The notes: a model not told the origin generated them from the sequence alone. 64,000 nucleotides of DNA from Aphanomyces cochlioides (GCA_019828595.1 JAHQRK010000027.1:682001-746000), one strand, 5' to 3'; shown: positions 1 to 12,365, counted from the first letter of the stretch. Program-made: numbers and translations.

Positions 1-1273
1 CAGCAAAGGTGGTGCTAGCCGAAGACTGCTGAAGTACGCTTCGTCGGACACTTCGTGGATGTATGCCGAAAAGATGACAAAACCTTCATGCAATCGTGTA
101 CGGAGCAAGCATAGCGAAATGTGTGGTCGGTTCTGTGGCACATCAATTGCAGCGTTGGCAAGAGTTTGATGCTAGAAGGCAGAAAATATGGCAAAGAGAG
201 AAATAAAAAATCCGTACCGAGTTAGTGTGGAAGAGAGTTGTGTCGCGACTTGCTTTTCGTGCAGCTCGTTGAAGCACTTGGCCAATCTCACCAGCGATTG
301 TGACTTCACTCAATCGCTTCCTTCGCTTCTCTTTGGGTGGCAGAACAAATGGCAGTTGCAGTGGCGATTGAAATCCAGGCTACCATCGTTAGTGCAAAGA
401 TAACAGCCCATTTTGTACCTGTGTTGGACCACCAAGACCTGCATCCTCAATATCTTCAAAGGGATTCCGACGCGGAGTTTGCTTAGCGCAAGTTAGAAAT
501 GGACAAAGCAACTGTGCAAGTACAGGAAGGCGTTCAGTAGTTCCACTCGTAGCTTGCCTCAAGACATCTGCCATCGACTTGCCAAGCTGTGTTGACGTCG
601 GCAGTGGATTTCTACACCAAACTCGAACAATTAAGTGACGCAAGTGTCCTACCGAAGAAGTGGCGGCGTCGTTTGCGTTCGTTTTGGATTTCGTGTACGC
701 ATTTGCAAGGATTTTGCTGGTGGGGATTTAAGCCAATGTGACGGTCGATCAAATGCCGCTTCAAATGCTGCTCGTGGTGCCTTCCGAGGAGTCGTTTTGA
801 GCAAAGATCGTCGAGGCTGTGATGGCGCCGTGGTATTTTCAGTCGTAATGCTGCGCAGAATAGAAGCAGATGTATGTTGTGATTCTGACGGACGTTGTGG
901 CGAGAGATTGAGGTGTCTTTCTGGCGTCTGTGGTCTGTTGGGGTCGACGGCGTGAATCGCTGCAGGAGGAGGAGCAGGCGTTTGAATCTGAAGAATCGAT
1001 GCAAAGCCATCATCTTCGTCGTCGCCACTATCGCCTTCAGTCTCTACTCATTCATGGTCATTCATCGTTGAGTGTAATTGTCCTACCGAGAAGATACGAG
1101 GAAATGCGAGCAAAGTGTGTTGGATTCTGTGTCTTGGGCGACTCAACGACGTCCGGCGTCGGATTCACTTGTCGGACCTTTTGAGACCGTTGCTTGGCTT
1201 TCTGCAAAGACTTGGTGAACTTGGAACTTCCATCGGCATGAATATCATATGTCACTTCGTCTTCATCGGACAT
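1..1273 (-). CDS. Unrecognised protein, 3' end cut by window edge
   Basis: Five exons on the minus strand join in frame: 1273-1087, 1043-653, 611-419, 379-218 and 171-1. The four introns are 39-46 nt with GT-AG ends. The start is the ATG opening MSDEDEVTYDI, 117 bp from the divergent start of NEMF. The visible 332 residues have an acidic stretch (GDSGDDEDDG), a proline- and serine-rich basic middle with SPTPER-like sites, and a more ordered end with hydrophobic strands (HISLCLLRTRLHEGF). I do not recognise the family. The layout, a disordered N-terminus followed by a folded C-terminus that continues off the window, would fit a nuclear scaffold protein, but that is only a guess. The reading frame is well supported by five consistent splice phases. 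Confidence 0.7.
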
Positions 1274-1390
1274 CACCCGTCGTCGGCTTCCACGCAAATC
1301 GAATTTTCGCGCACAATTGTTCCGGATACAATTCCGGATAATAAAATGAGAAGCCAAATTGACCGTCATTGTTCAAACAGCGTGGTCAAG

Positions 1391-4300
1391 ATGAAGACGC
1401 GAATGGCAATTGATGATATTAGCGCGATGGTTGGCTCCATCCAGAAGAACGTCGTGAATATGCGCGTGACGAATATTTACGACGCCGATGTGAACAAAAC
1501 TTACATTCTAAAGCTCGCATCGCCCGGTCTTCCAAAAGTATTTTTGCTGCTCCAGTCTGGTACGCGCTTTCACACGACAGCTTATGCACGCGAAACGGCG
1601 AGTGCATTGCCACTGCAATTTACAATGAAGCTTCGAAAACATCTTCGTGGCAAACGTCTCGCTAGTGTGACCCAATGTGCATCAGATCGTGTGATTGATT
1701 TTTGCTTTGGCGACGGTGATCAACGACACCACTTGATTTTGGAATTGTATGCCGCAGGCAACATCATCTTGACAGACCACACGTACACGATCTTGTCACT
1801 GCTTCGTACGCATGCGTATGATGATCAAGTGAAGGTAGCTGTCAAACAGATATACCCAATTGACAATGAAATGGTTGTGGGCAACAACACGGCAGCATCG
1901 CTCTTTTCGACCGGTGTTGAGCTGACTGAATTTGTCCAAAAATATGTCCAAGATATTGCATCAAAAGAGAAGAGCAAGAAGCAATACACACTCAAGCAAA
2001 TTCTCATGACTAAAGAATCTGGATATGGTGCATTTGGTCCAACGATCGTCGAGCATTGTATTGTAGAAGCTAAGGTAAATCCATCCATCAAGATCAAGAC
2101 GGCCACTTCAAATGTCCAAGTGCCTCTTTCGCCAGAAGAAGCACAGGCAGTCGTGGATAGTTTGAAGAATGCTCCTGTGCTCGTGGATGAATTGAGTCGC
2201 AATCAAGTAATCTTCCAAGGTGAAAACAGCGATGTCAATGATACATCGCGCCATGGGTTCATTATTCTCAATGCTGACGGTCATTTCGATGAATTCACGC
2301 CATATTTGTATGCTCAACATCGAGGAAAAACAGTGCAGGAATTCCACACGTTCGATCAAGCTGTGGACGAATTCTTCTCAAAGATCGAAGCCCAAACTGC
2401 TGAAGCCGAGAAAAAACAAGCTGCAAAAGTAGCAGAAACAAAGCTAGATAAGCTGAAGAAACACCAGCAAGAACAAATGGAAGCTTTCCGAAAAACACAA
2501 GAGGATGCTGTGACTCAAGCCATGTTGGTTGAGCAAAACCAACAAGATATTGAGAATGTTCTTCTCGTGATTCGCAGTGCACTTGCTAGTGGCATGGACT
2601 GGACGGATCTTGACGACCTCATCAAGCAAGAACAACAGAACGGCAATCCAGTGGCCACGTTGATCCATAAACTGGACTTGGCGCAGAATCGAGTCTCAGT
2701 ATTGCTTTGTGACATCGAAGCTGAAGACGAAGCGATTGCTCATTGCGTGTCGATTGATTTATCGCTTTCAGCTCTCGCTAATGCCCGAGAATTATACTCT
2801 AAGAAGAAATTGGCATCAAAGAAAGCTCAAAAAGCCATCGAAGCTACCGACAAGGCTATCGAACAAGCTGCTAAGAAGCATGACAAGAAGCAACAACAGC
2901 AGCAACTTCAGAGGAAGACCATGTATCAACGCCGAAAGACGTTGTGGTTTGAAAAGTTTCACTGGTTTATTACTCGGGAGAAATACTTGGTCCTGGCTGG
3001 TAAAGACGCCCAACAGAACGAAACACTGGTGAAGCGATATTTGCGCAAAGGAGATATCTATGTCCACGCTGATTTGCACGGTGCAGGTATGCGAATTTCA
3101 AGTTGGTTATGAATGGCTGAAATCATTTATTAGCTACATGTATCGTACGCAATAAATCGATGGACGAACCAATACCTCAATCAGCCATAGAGCAAGCGGG
3201 TTGCATGAGTGTCTGTCGCAGTAATGCTTGGGCAAATCAAGTCGTGGCTGGTGCATATTGGGTACATGCGGATCAAGTATCGAAGACCGCTCCCACTGGG
3301 GAGTATTTGACAACGGGGAGTTTTATGATTCGAGGGAAGAAGAATTACATTCCCGCTGCTCGGCTTGAAATGGGTCTTGCCATTCTCTTCCGTATTGACG
3401 AAAGCTCCGTCCGAAATCATATCGATGATCCAGGTGCAGACTATCATGTCAGAATATTCTAACTGCTGTGCAGAAGAGAGCAATGATAATGACCAACAAT
3501 TTACATCTCTGGAAACCAGTCACGATGGAGCCGACGATGGAACCAGCGACCCAGTTCAGGATGAACTAGCTCCATTTTTGCCAGCTGAAGAGGCAAATGA
3601 CACTGAAGAGCAAGCTACCGAAGTTCAAAACGAAGAGGCTACACATGGCGGTAAAGCAAATGCAGACGAGAAGGCTGACGACGATGAAACAAACGTGGAC
3701 GAACATACCACAACTGACGCTGTCGATAAGGACGACAATGTCACGGATGTTGCCGATGTGGTTGTGGAAGTTGATGCTTCAAAACCTGGCAAGAAGATTT
3801 TGAGTGCAAAAGAACGCCGTGATTTGAAGAAAAAAAGGGCAAAAGGAGAGGATGTCGACAGTAAACCTGTACAAGAACCAGAAGTTACGAAACAATCCAA
3901 GCCGAAGGGACCAGCTCCCGTGGCTGTCAGAGGCAAACAAGGCAAGCTGAAGAAGATGAAAAAGAAGTATGCAGACCAAGATGAGGATGAGCGACTCCTT
4001 CGCATGGCTGCATTGGGACACATCAAACCAAATGTGTTGAGTGAAACCACAAGCAATGCACCGGTACTGGATCCGTCGTCGCACTTCACAAAATGACATT
4101 GCTCTAGGAGGAATCTGTTGATGGCGACGTTGACAATGATGACGAAAGCAAAGCTGGGGGCGAAGAGCAAGGTAAGAAAACTATGTCGTGGCGATTTAAA
4201 CTACCTCGCATGTAGTTGACGAAGAAAAGGAAGCGCTGTTCAAAATGCAACGGGAACGAAAGAAGCAGTTGATGGAGCAAGAGGAAGAAGAAGCGCAAAA

Positions 4301-4739
4301 CTCGACATTCCTCGAGACTTTTACAGGCAATCCATTGCCCAACGACATTCTGCTCTTCGCTATGCCAGTCTGTGCGCCATATTCAACTCTGGAATTGTAC
4401 ACGTACAAGGTGAAACTCACACCAGGAACGCAGAAGAAGGGCAAAGCTGTTCAATTTGCCATGGAACACTTCCTTCGCATGAAACCCAAGCCATCTACGG
4501 TAGCCGCGTTGACGACAGGCGCACCCGTTGTCGAACAAGAGAACCCCGACGTGGATCCACTCCAAGCTCAAAAAGAGCTCATGAAATGCATCCCCGAGAG
4601 CGATCTCGTTGGTTGCATCGTCGGTCCAGTCAAAGTTTCAGCACCAGGTCTCAACTCTGCGGCACTGAAGAAGCAGCAAGGTGGCGGCGGTAGCAATGCC
4701 AAAACCAAGAAAGCTCACAAGAATAAATCGACAAAGTAA
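1391..4739 (+). CDS. NEMF: NEMF / Rqc2 ribosome-quality-control factor
   Basis: Five exons (1391-3086, 3134-3433, 3474-4063, 4108-4171, 4216-4739) give 1057 residues. NEMF/Rqc2 proteins bind peptidyl-tRNA-stalled 60S subunits, recruit the ligase Listerin and promote C-terminal tailing. An N-terminal NFACT-N region is followed by a long lysine- and glutamine-rich coiled coil (about residues 380-550). The NFACT-R segment (GDIYVHADLHGA, then SKTAPTGEYLTTGSFMIRG) is split by the first intron and becomes continuous only after splicing. An acidic linker, a basic KKMKKKY segment and the NFACT-C domain (FTGNPLPNDILLFAMPVCAP) follow, ending in a lysine-rich tail. The start ATG at 1391 is chosen because MAIDDISAMV is the usual family beginning; the frame is open further upstream without homology. 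Introns are 40-47 nt; the second contains a textbook CTAAC branch site. Confidence 0.95.
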
Positions 4740-4748
4740 AAGGCTGCA

Positions 4749-6309
4749 TTAGTCCAAACTCGGAGGTGTTTGCCCTGCCCAGTTGATTGAAATGCCCGGC
4801 CACTTCGTCTTGAGTACATCTTCGATCGGACATCCATGGCCGCCGCTGTGACTCGTGTCGATTATGGGAACAGAATACCCGACGCGATTCTTGGTCGGAA
4901 TCTTGGCTTGGAATTGCACGAAGCGCGGCAAGCCTTGGTTCTTCTTGGCGTCTACAAGGCCGTTGTAGTGGTACAAGACGACGCTCTTGACGTGCTCTTC
5001 CTCGTCGTCTAGCGTCATGGGCTGTTCTGCCACGGTAGGTACAGCAGCGATGCCGTCAAATTGCGCTTGCAATTCACGCGCGATGTCTGAATCGGACCGC
5101 TTTTTCCTTACTTTTCCCTCGAGAGCTTGGTTCAAATCGTTCGTCTCGAGCAAAATGGACACGACACGCCAGAAATCTTCCCAGAGCACAATACCTGCGC
5201 CAGGAACCTACGAGAAAAGTTCAAGAAAGGAACGACAAAGATGAGATGGCGCTACCTCAATCTTGGAGAAGAGTCGACCCATCTGGAATTGATTGTCGAG
5301 GATCGCAGAGTCGACGCCGAGCGATTTCAAGCATCCACTGAGGGCATCGATGGGGATGAATCCACTCTCCATCGTGTCGAACTGTTTGAAGGCGCGCTGG
5401 ACTTTGGCAAGGAGCGCATCGGACGTTGATTCTTCGCACAATGATGGGTCTGTCGCAAAGAGGACAGTGAAATGGCTTGAACTGCCCAAGACCCACACAG
5501 GCGCTTGAGGCATTTTGTAGAAAAATCCCACTGTGCAGTAGCGCAAAGCTTCCAAGTGCGTGAGGTAGCCCGCGACAGGTCGAGCATCAACACCCCGGAG
5601 AGCGAGGCCGGAATCTCCCATTGGAACTGTGCCGTCGAATACATTGGATGTCGCTCGCCCGGTGAGCATGAGGTTGAGTAGCTCCTGCGTTCCATGGCCG
5701 AATTGGCCTCCCGTCAAACTACTATCGGGGTCGTCCATGTCGTCGCGAAGACGGTCGAGACGACGTGTGAGCATGAGGCTGTAAACAAAGCTGAGCACGT
5801 CCTTGTGCCCTTGCACAAGGAATGACAAGACTCGAGCTGGGAGATTGTCGCGAGGAATTTGCAACGGTGTGAACGATGTGCTCGAAGCAGTGACTTGAGC
5901 GGAATCGATGAGCCAAATTGGGTCGCTCGTGCTCTCAGTCGCTTGAATGAGCAAGTCTGCCAAAACTGAGGCCAGGAGCTCATCGCGCTCTGCAGGAGTC
6001 AATTTCGCATGTACATTTGACCCCAGACGGGCGAGCAGGAGAGCCTATATGAACGGACATGACGAATGTGTCCATGCTACTCATCAGCACCTGAACAGGC
6101 GCAAAGACACCGCATGGGCCTCCATGTTGTTGAATCAAAGCCCAAGATGGAGCTGCATCTTGGTCACTAAAGCGGAAGTCTACGCAATTTCAATCAGGAC
6201 TACAGGAGGAGAACAATAGAGATGCACCTTCAAGCTTCCATCGAGTCTCTACTTCGCTCTCGTAGACGGCTGAGGGACCCCACAAGAGATGACGCAGTTC
6301 CTCCGACAT
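4749..6309 (-). CDS. MINDY3: MINDY-3-like Lys48 deubiquitinase
   Basis: Four exons (6309-6228, 6179-6091, 6044-5256, 5207-4749) give 472 residues. MINDY proteins are cysteine proteases that trim Lys48-linked ubiquitin chains. The catalytic signature is assembled by splicing: the oxyanion Gln44 and Cys50 sit in LIQQHGGPCGVFAPVQ, encoded by the second exon, and the catalytic His248 lies in SSSHFTVLF of the third. The motif TGRATSNVFDG and the following LRGVDARPVAGYLTHLEA are typical of the FAM188/MINDY-3/4 fold. A segment near residue 280 (FDTMESGFIPIDAL) resembles the EF-hand-like insert of MINDY-3. The gene converges on NEMF with only 9 bp between stop codons, so 3' ends must overlap or nearly touch. 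Intron lengths are 46-48 nt. Confidence 0.93.
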
Positions 6310-6723
6310 GATCTCAATCGTCCAACTTGAAACTCATCTTTCCTGATTGATATTACACTAATTAAAAGTACATTTTAATCCATACTATATATTGTCTTTT
6401 CGGGCAAAAACTCGAATTTTATCCCGATTTCTTCATTTTTGGAATCGATAATTATCCGGTTATTTGTCAAATTAACCGGAATTTAGAGCTTATCCGGACA
6501 TAATTATGCTAAAATCCGGATAATTGGTGTAGTTCACACATCGGAATGCTAAATAATAGCTACTAAAGTGTGTTTAGTAGTGTTAAAATACACGACAAAC
6601 ACACGTCAAAACACACACAAATCGATTTGTAAATTCGATTAAATCAACCGGCGATTCGAAAATTGAATCGAAAAGACAATAGTATTAATTATGTATTACA
6701 CTATTTTAAGTAAAATTTATTTA
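6310..6723. other. AT-rich intergenic stretch
   Basis: This is the region upstream of the MINDY-3-like gene. It is rich in A and T and holds several copies of TCCGG/CCGGA-centred words (for example ATTATCCGGTTATTTG and ATCCGGATAATT). No convincing open frame is present. The last three bases (TTA, 6721-6723) are the probable target duplication of the Harbinger-like element that follows. Confidence 0.5.
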
Positions 6724-7050
6724 GGGCTGGTCTGGATGCCCATCAATTTTTTTATTCCATAAAACTGAAATGACATTTTGCAAAATTTTTCCAAAGTTCC
6801 AAATTCACAATTTAAAATGGAATAGTTGGAGAATTTGTTATTTGTCTGGATGCCACAACTTGTGGCCCACAAGAAACTTCAACATTACCGGTGCAGACGA
6901 TTGTTGTCATACTGCTGTGTCAGTCACTTCCTAGCGGAAACTTTGAAAGGAGCCAGAGATGAGCAAGGCTCGATCACTGTCGCTTCTCAGAGTGTTAGAA
7001 CATGCAACAGTGATAATATATAGTGTGTGCGTGTATTTTTGTAGAGATGA

Positions 7051-7252
7051 TGTAACGGGGCTTGTGCAGAGGAAGTAGAGACAAGCCCGATACTTCGCAA
7101 ATTTAAGAGTGACATTAGAGTTATCGCTTAACATCTAAGTGGTTTCGAAACTACCACGCGATCTTACATCGATGTCGTGGCGAAACGACAAGATCCCAGA
7201 TCTTGTCCTTGTATTGAGGGTTCTTGTAGAAAGGGTGTCACGTCCCCTTACA
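7051..7252 (-). repeat. 3' LTR of the Ty3/gypsy element
   Basis: A 202-bp direct repeat of 32671-32872, beginning TGTAACGGGG and ending CCCCTTACA on the plus strand. It differs from the other LTR at two bases (GATG/GCTG near 7170 and AGAAAG/AGTAAG near 7230). Confidence 0.97.
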
Positions 7253-7264
7253 CCTTCCCCCACC
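7253..7264 (-). other. Polypurine tract of the Ty3/gypsy element
   Basis: On the minus strand GGTGGGGGAAGG lies directly against the inner edge of the 3' LTR. This is the position and composition expected for the plus-strand primer of a Ty3-type element. Confidence 0.8.
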
Positions 7265-7319
7265 TGCAATCAAACCCACGGTTTGAAAGCTTTGCCAAAG
7301 ATTTCAATCCCCGTTTGAA

Positions 7320-8894
7320 ATGCGCACATTCTCCCAACAAGAGCCACTCGTTGGAGGTTCTTCTCGTCCCGTCGTCTTGGGAAGGGACAGTAGTCCCGGC
7401 AGTTTGTCCAACCGCAGCATTGATCATTTTGCATCTTCGACTGTTGGCATGCACCACTCAAATGATCGCATCGCGCGCGAATACGCTCAAACTCCAAGAC
7501 CACCGCCATTCCGTCTTGGTATGACACGCCTTGCCCAACATGACGACGAGGTCTTCAATTCTTGGCGGAACAAAGACGAGTTTTCCGCGGCGGAGTTCTT
7601 CCTTGTACCGCCGATCTTGCCGGACCCTGCGCGGCGTCCCGACTTCGCGAAAGTCGCTCGTCTAGCGAACCAACTGAAGCGCGGTATCAGCGACTCGCTG
7701 CCATTCCCCGATCTGGTCATCGTTGCCTTGGACTTGCTCTTCACTTTCCGCTCGATGGTGATGTCCCAAGTGCAGTGGCAGGACTACCGCGAAGCATTGC
7801 GGCGCCGTGATGAGGAGGCAAGCCAAGGCCGACGTGGTCCGACGACGACTCAACCAAGTCAGTCGCACCCTACTTGCGCTCCAGTGAACCCCATGGTCGA
7901 CGAGACCGCCGTCGAGTATGCTGGTGTTTAGGTCTTGAAACTTACCTATCGTGAAGGCCGCCAGCGAGCTCACATCCTTGGAAACTTCTACAACACGCTC
8001 CAGGACATCGTGGCTTTTGCAAATTGGCGCCTTCGTGGTCCACGCATCCATTATTCCGTTGTCGCCGACCTTGTGCGACGGCGCGCCCAGCGCGCCAACG
8101 GGGTGAGCTAATCCCGTGTTTCGATTCTTCGTTCACTTTTCTTGTAGGACTTTGTCGCAGCCGGTGGTGGTTGGGATCGATCCCACGGCTACGAGCAGCC
8201 TGCAGATTTTCCGTCTCAGGGTAGTGCTCATCGGCGTTCGGCCTCGCCAGTCCATTCTTCTGGACGCCGCTCTCAGGCGCGTCATTCTCAATCGGTCTCT
8301 CCCTTGCGCGATCGACACCAGTCGTCGCATCATCAGCGTGACCGCTCGTCAGGCCGACGCTCTTGTTCGCGTTCTCTCTCTCGTGGACGGCATTCCCAAG
8401 CGCGTCGTTCTCGTTCTCGTTCTCGTTCTGGTGGACGGCATTCTCAAGCGCGTCGTTCTCGTTCTCGTTCTCGTGGACGGCATTCTCAAGCGCGTCGTTC
8501 CCGTTCCGGTTCGCCTCCAAGACGGCAAAGTTCAAATTCTCGGTCTCCTTCGCGGCGTCACCGATCTCAAGTCCGCGAGATGCCGCAACGCGACGCGGCC
8601 GGTCCCGAGCCCGCGGCAGCGCCGTCTCAACAACCGCAACAGCCGGATCTTCACGCCGAGCAAGTGCCCGAGCTGCAAGGCGAGCCGACGAACGCGGCGC
8701 GTGTTGACCACGCCGTGAACCAGCGACTCTCAGTCTTGGAGGAGGGTGTGCACGCGATTCGTGCACTTCTTATTGCCGCACTGCCGGCGGCGGCTGCTCA
8801 AGCGCCCGAGGTACAAGAGCCGATTGCGCAGCCAGATCATTCAAGTGGTGGCGAGTCTCTGCCGTCGAGTCGTTCGGGCTCAAGTCAGGTGTAG
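7320..8894 (+). pseudogene. Antisense SR-rich ORF between pol and 3' LTR
   Basis: This frame runs opposite to gag-pol, in the 1.5-kb space between the integrase and the 3' LTR, and its last 125 bp overlap the end of pol. It starts at ATG 7320 and stays in one frame to the stop at 8894, except for one TAG (7929-7931) and a 45-nt GT-AG intron (8103-8147) whose removal keeps the frame. The spliced length is 510 codons. The N-terminal half (NKDEFSAAEFFLVPPILPDP, then NFYNTLQDIVAFANWRLR) looks globular. The C-terminal half is an arginine-serine domain (RSRSRSR blocks) followed by an Ala/Pro/Gln-rich tail. Additional antisense ORFs at this position are known in some plant Ty3/gypsy lineages; homology here is untested. 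The single TAG marks this copy as broken or dependent on readthrough. Confidence 0.6.
8385..8515 (+). repeat. Short tandem repeat coding for RS blocks
   Basis: About three imperfect copies of a 42-48-bp unit starting GGACGGCATTCTCAAGCGCG and followed by runs of CGTTCT. They encode GRHSQARRSRSRS-type repeats in the antisense ORF. Confidence 0.8.
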
Positions 8895-11800
8895 TGCAAG
8901 GTATGTACGGCTTCAGTTTGCCGACGTAAAAGACGTCATGGCACTGCCATTCGTCTGGGAGTCGCAAGCGGTAGGATACTGCGCTCACAACCTTTGTGAT
9001 AGGAAATGGACCATACCATTGGCGGCGAAGTTTAGCGTTGCCACGGGCGGCTTGCGGTACCGCCGACCTATGTAATAGGACTTGATCTTGAAGGGTAAAT
9101 ACATTGGTGTTCTTTCGTCCATGTTTGTTGGACTCGCGAGCTTGTCGAGCTTGTGCGAGTGCTAAGTTGTCTTGCACTTGGGAGATGACTGACTCCCGTG
9201 TGCGAATAAAGTTCTCGACAGAGGAAATCGTCCTCGCCGGAGGCACGTCCTCTGTGCCTGTCGGCACCCAGTCAGGGGAATGGCTCGAAGCAGCCCAGTG
9301 GAATCCTCCCCCACTTAAGCAAGCGCTGTCCATCGAGGAGGGCAGGCGCGGGTGCCGGAGGAAGTTGACGTAGAAGGGAGTGAAGCCGGTGGAGGCATGC
9401 ACTGACGTGTTGTAAGCGAACTCGACGTGTGGAAGCAGTGAGCTCCAGGTCTTCTGTCGAGACTGCGTGAAGCTACGCAAGATGTCTTCAATGACGCGGT
9501 TCGCGCGTTCCGTCTGACCATCAGACTCGGGATGGTCAGAGGTGGACATATTCAATTTGGAGCCCACCAAGGAAAAGAGGGCCGTCCAAAATGTGGACGT
9601 GAAACGAGGATCATGGTCCGAGATAATCGATTTGGGGAGGCCAAAGCGACAGTAGATGGTGTCGAAAAATACTTGAGCCGACTGGGCGGCAGTAATTGTA
9701 TCCTTGACCGGGATGGCAACCAAAAACTTGGACGCGCGGTCGACGCGAGTCCAGATGCCAGTATTACCGCGCTTGTCACGCGGGAGACCGAAGATATAGT
9801 CCATGCTGACGGACGACCAGAGTTCGTCAGGGATCGGAAGGCTGTGGAGGGGGGCCTGCACACTCGGCGATGACTTGACCTGCTGGCAGGTAGGGCACGA
9901 TGCCACATATCGGGCGACGCCCTTGTACATGCGGGGCCACTAGAAGTTGCGAACTACGGCGAGATAGGTTTTCTCGCGGCCGAGGTGGCCACCACTGGGG
10001 GTGTCATGGAACTCGGACATGATGAGGGAACGGAGGGCCGCATCACACGGCACGGCGACGCGCGGCCCTGAAGCGGGGGCTGGGGTGTAAAGGAGTAATC
10101 CGTCGCGAAGGGAGTAGCGGTCTAACTGGGGAATACGGGCCTTTTTGGTGGCCGTCCCTTCGAGGGCACGGAGGATATCCATCAAGGAAGGATCGCGGCG
10201 ACAGGCTTGACGGATGCGATCATACAGATCGGAATGTGCCAGTGTGATGGTGTGGAGGTCAGAAGAGACATCTGGGTGTCGACGGGATAAGGCGTCGGCG
10301 AGGACATTCTCGCGGCCGGGTTTGTACTCGACGGTCATGTTGAATTCAGCAAAAAAGGCTAGCCACCGGGCCATGCGCTCAGAGATGTGCGGCGACTGGA
10401 TCGCATAGCGGAGGGACGCGTGGTCGGTGTACACCACAAACGGCTTGGAGCCGAGCAGATAGACGCGAAACTTGACCAGGGCATATTTAACTGCAAGAAG
10501 CTCGAGGTCGTGGACCGGGTAATTGCGCTCGGCTGGTCGCAGCTGACGCGATTGATACGAAATCGGGCGATTAGCGCCCAGATGATCCACTTGCATCAGA
10601 CAGCAACCGATACCCCGAGCGGAGGCGTCACACACGACCGAAAAAGGTCGGCCAAAGTTAGGTAATGCCAGAATAGGAGCCTCCACAAGGCTTCGCTTGA
10701 TGCCGTCAAATGCAGCCTGGCAATCAGGCGACCAGACCCAGGGGACGTCCTTTGAAAGGAGGTGGGAAATTGGTCGCGCGATTGACGCAAAATTCTTTGA
10801 GAACTTGTGGAGATACGTGGCCAGGCCCAACCAACTACGGAGTTCGGTTACTGTGGTTGGGGGAGGCCAGGAGACAATGGCCTCGACCTTAGAAGGGTCG
10901 GCTCGACAGCCATTGATGCCAACGAAGTCTCCGAGGACTGGGATTTCGGTAACCCCAAATAAGCATTTCTGGAGGTTTGCAAAGAGGCCATTGTCGCGAA
11001 GGACAGTAAGAACCGCACGCAAGTGGTCCCGGTGGACAACCACGTCGGAGGTCGTTGCCGAGGCCCGACTGTGGATATAAATGTCGTCAAAATATGATGG
11101 TGCAAAGTCGCGCAACGGGCGGAGCTTGCCCGTGACCAGGCGATTGAAAGTCGCGGGTGCATTTGACAACCCTTGTGGCATCACAAGCCACTCCCAAAGC
11201 ATTCCACTGGGCGTCGAGACAGCAGTCTTGGGAATATCGCAGATTCGCATGAGGATTTGGTAAAATTTATCTCTCAGGTCGATCGTGGAAAAGATGGTCG
11301 AACCGGCCATGCTGTCGATAATGACGTCTTTGCGGGGAATCGGCGTCTGTGCGGGGATAGTTGCAGCGTTCAACTTGTTGTAGGCGTGGACGATACGCCA
11401 GCCGCCTGTGGCTTTCTTCACACAAAATGTCGGACTGGAATGTGGTGAGGTACTGGGCCTGACGTGGCCAGCTTGTCGACGCTTTTCGAAGAAGGCGTCA
11501 ATGTGCTCGACTTGTTCTTTATGCAAGGGCCATTGGCGCGTGACACACCACTTCGTTCCTGGTGTCAGGTCAATCTTATGTCTGACGCCCTTATCTCGGG
11601 GCAGGGATGGGGGAACTTCCTCGGGAAATACATCAGCAAATTCCCGCAGGAGATCGAAAAAGGGGGACGCACGGAGGGCATCCCAATGTTGGTCGTAAGT
11701 CGACGTGCCATGCGCGTCCGCGACTGCGGGGTCGAGTGTCGATGATGTCGCCAGCTGTAACTCGTCCATCGCATAAATGACGGCGATGCTCACGATCTCA

Positions 11801-12360
11801 TGCGATCGGAGCGCGCTCTCAAAAGCGCAATAATCCATTTCGGGGAGCTTCACGATTTCTTCGCCCTTCTGGGGCAGATCCTGCAGGTTGCAGTAATTGA
11901 GGATAAGGTCTTCGGCATCGACCCGGCCTATTGCGCCTTGGTGGCGCTTGGAGCGTCGGGTGGATCTCACATCGGAGAATCACCGTGATTGGAGGACGTT
12001 GAAAATTGTGTTTCGACGAGTTTCCTCGTCCACATAATACGAGTCTGCGTCGTGTAAGGCAGACAGAGCCATCGTATCAGTCGCAGAGTCGAGTGTTGCT
12101 GGCGCTCCTGATTGAATAACATGACAGACGTCCCAGGCGTCGTCGTCAATCTCGCTTGACATGGCGTCTCCAATGCCATCGTTGTCAAAATCGGCTGGCC
12201 TGCTCAGCATGTCGACAGCAGTACGTACAGGGCCTGTGGGGCGCGGGACGCATGCGGAATCCGTCGCCACATCTCGCGTGGTAAACTGCGAGACTCTCGT
12301 GGGGTCGGAAGTGAGCTCATTACTCATCACTCCCAAAGGGGAATCCAATGCTGTCGAGGG
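8770..12360 (-). pseudogene. pol: Ty3/gypsy pol: RT, RNase H, integrase
   Basis: This is the main part of pol, continuing the frame that is broken by the provirus at 12361/30983. The reverse transcriptase has the YFDD active site (YFDDIYIHS) and VMPQGLSNAPATF. RNase H follows (VVCDASARGIGC, then YTDHASLRYA and NVLADALSRRH). The integrase has an N-terminal zinc-binding region (HLGREKTYL, CPTCQQVK) and a catalytic core with Asp in SMDYIFGLP, Asp in ISDHDPRF and Glu in QTERANRVIEDIL. No chromodomain is evident at the C-terminus. Two in-frame stops interrupt it: TGA at 11980-11982 and TAG at 9940-9942, the latter within the conserved F-x-WP of the zinc-binding domain. Each can be explained by one substitution. 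Confidence 0.93.
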
Positions 12361-12365
12361 CGCCT
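12361..12365. repeat. Provirus target-site duplication, left copy (CGCCT)
   Basis: CGCCT lies immediately outside the left inverted repeat, and the same five bases (30979-30983) lie immediately outside the right one. Joining the retrotransposon across one copy restores its pol frame, which confirms this as the insertion site. Confidence 0.95.

Noticed and set aside
1..1273. Naming the left-edge gene as a DNA-repair scaffold (SPIDR-like)
   Set aside because: Only a loose resemblance in layout; no diagnostic motif was visible in the part inside the window.
1115..1390. Extended N-terminus for NEMF
   Set aside because: The extension begins with GTG, has no family similarity and overlaps the first exon of the divergent gene; ATG 1391 gives the family start.
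8381..8515. Possible CRISPR-like array
   Set aside because: The units are contiguous coding tandem repeats with no spacers, and the genome is eukaryotic.
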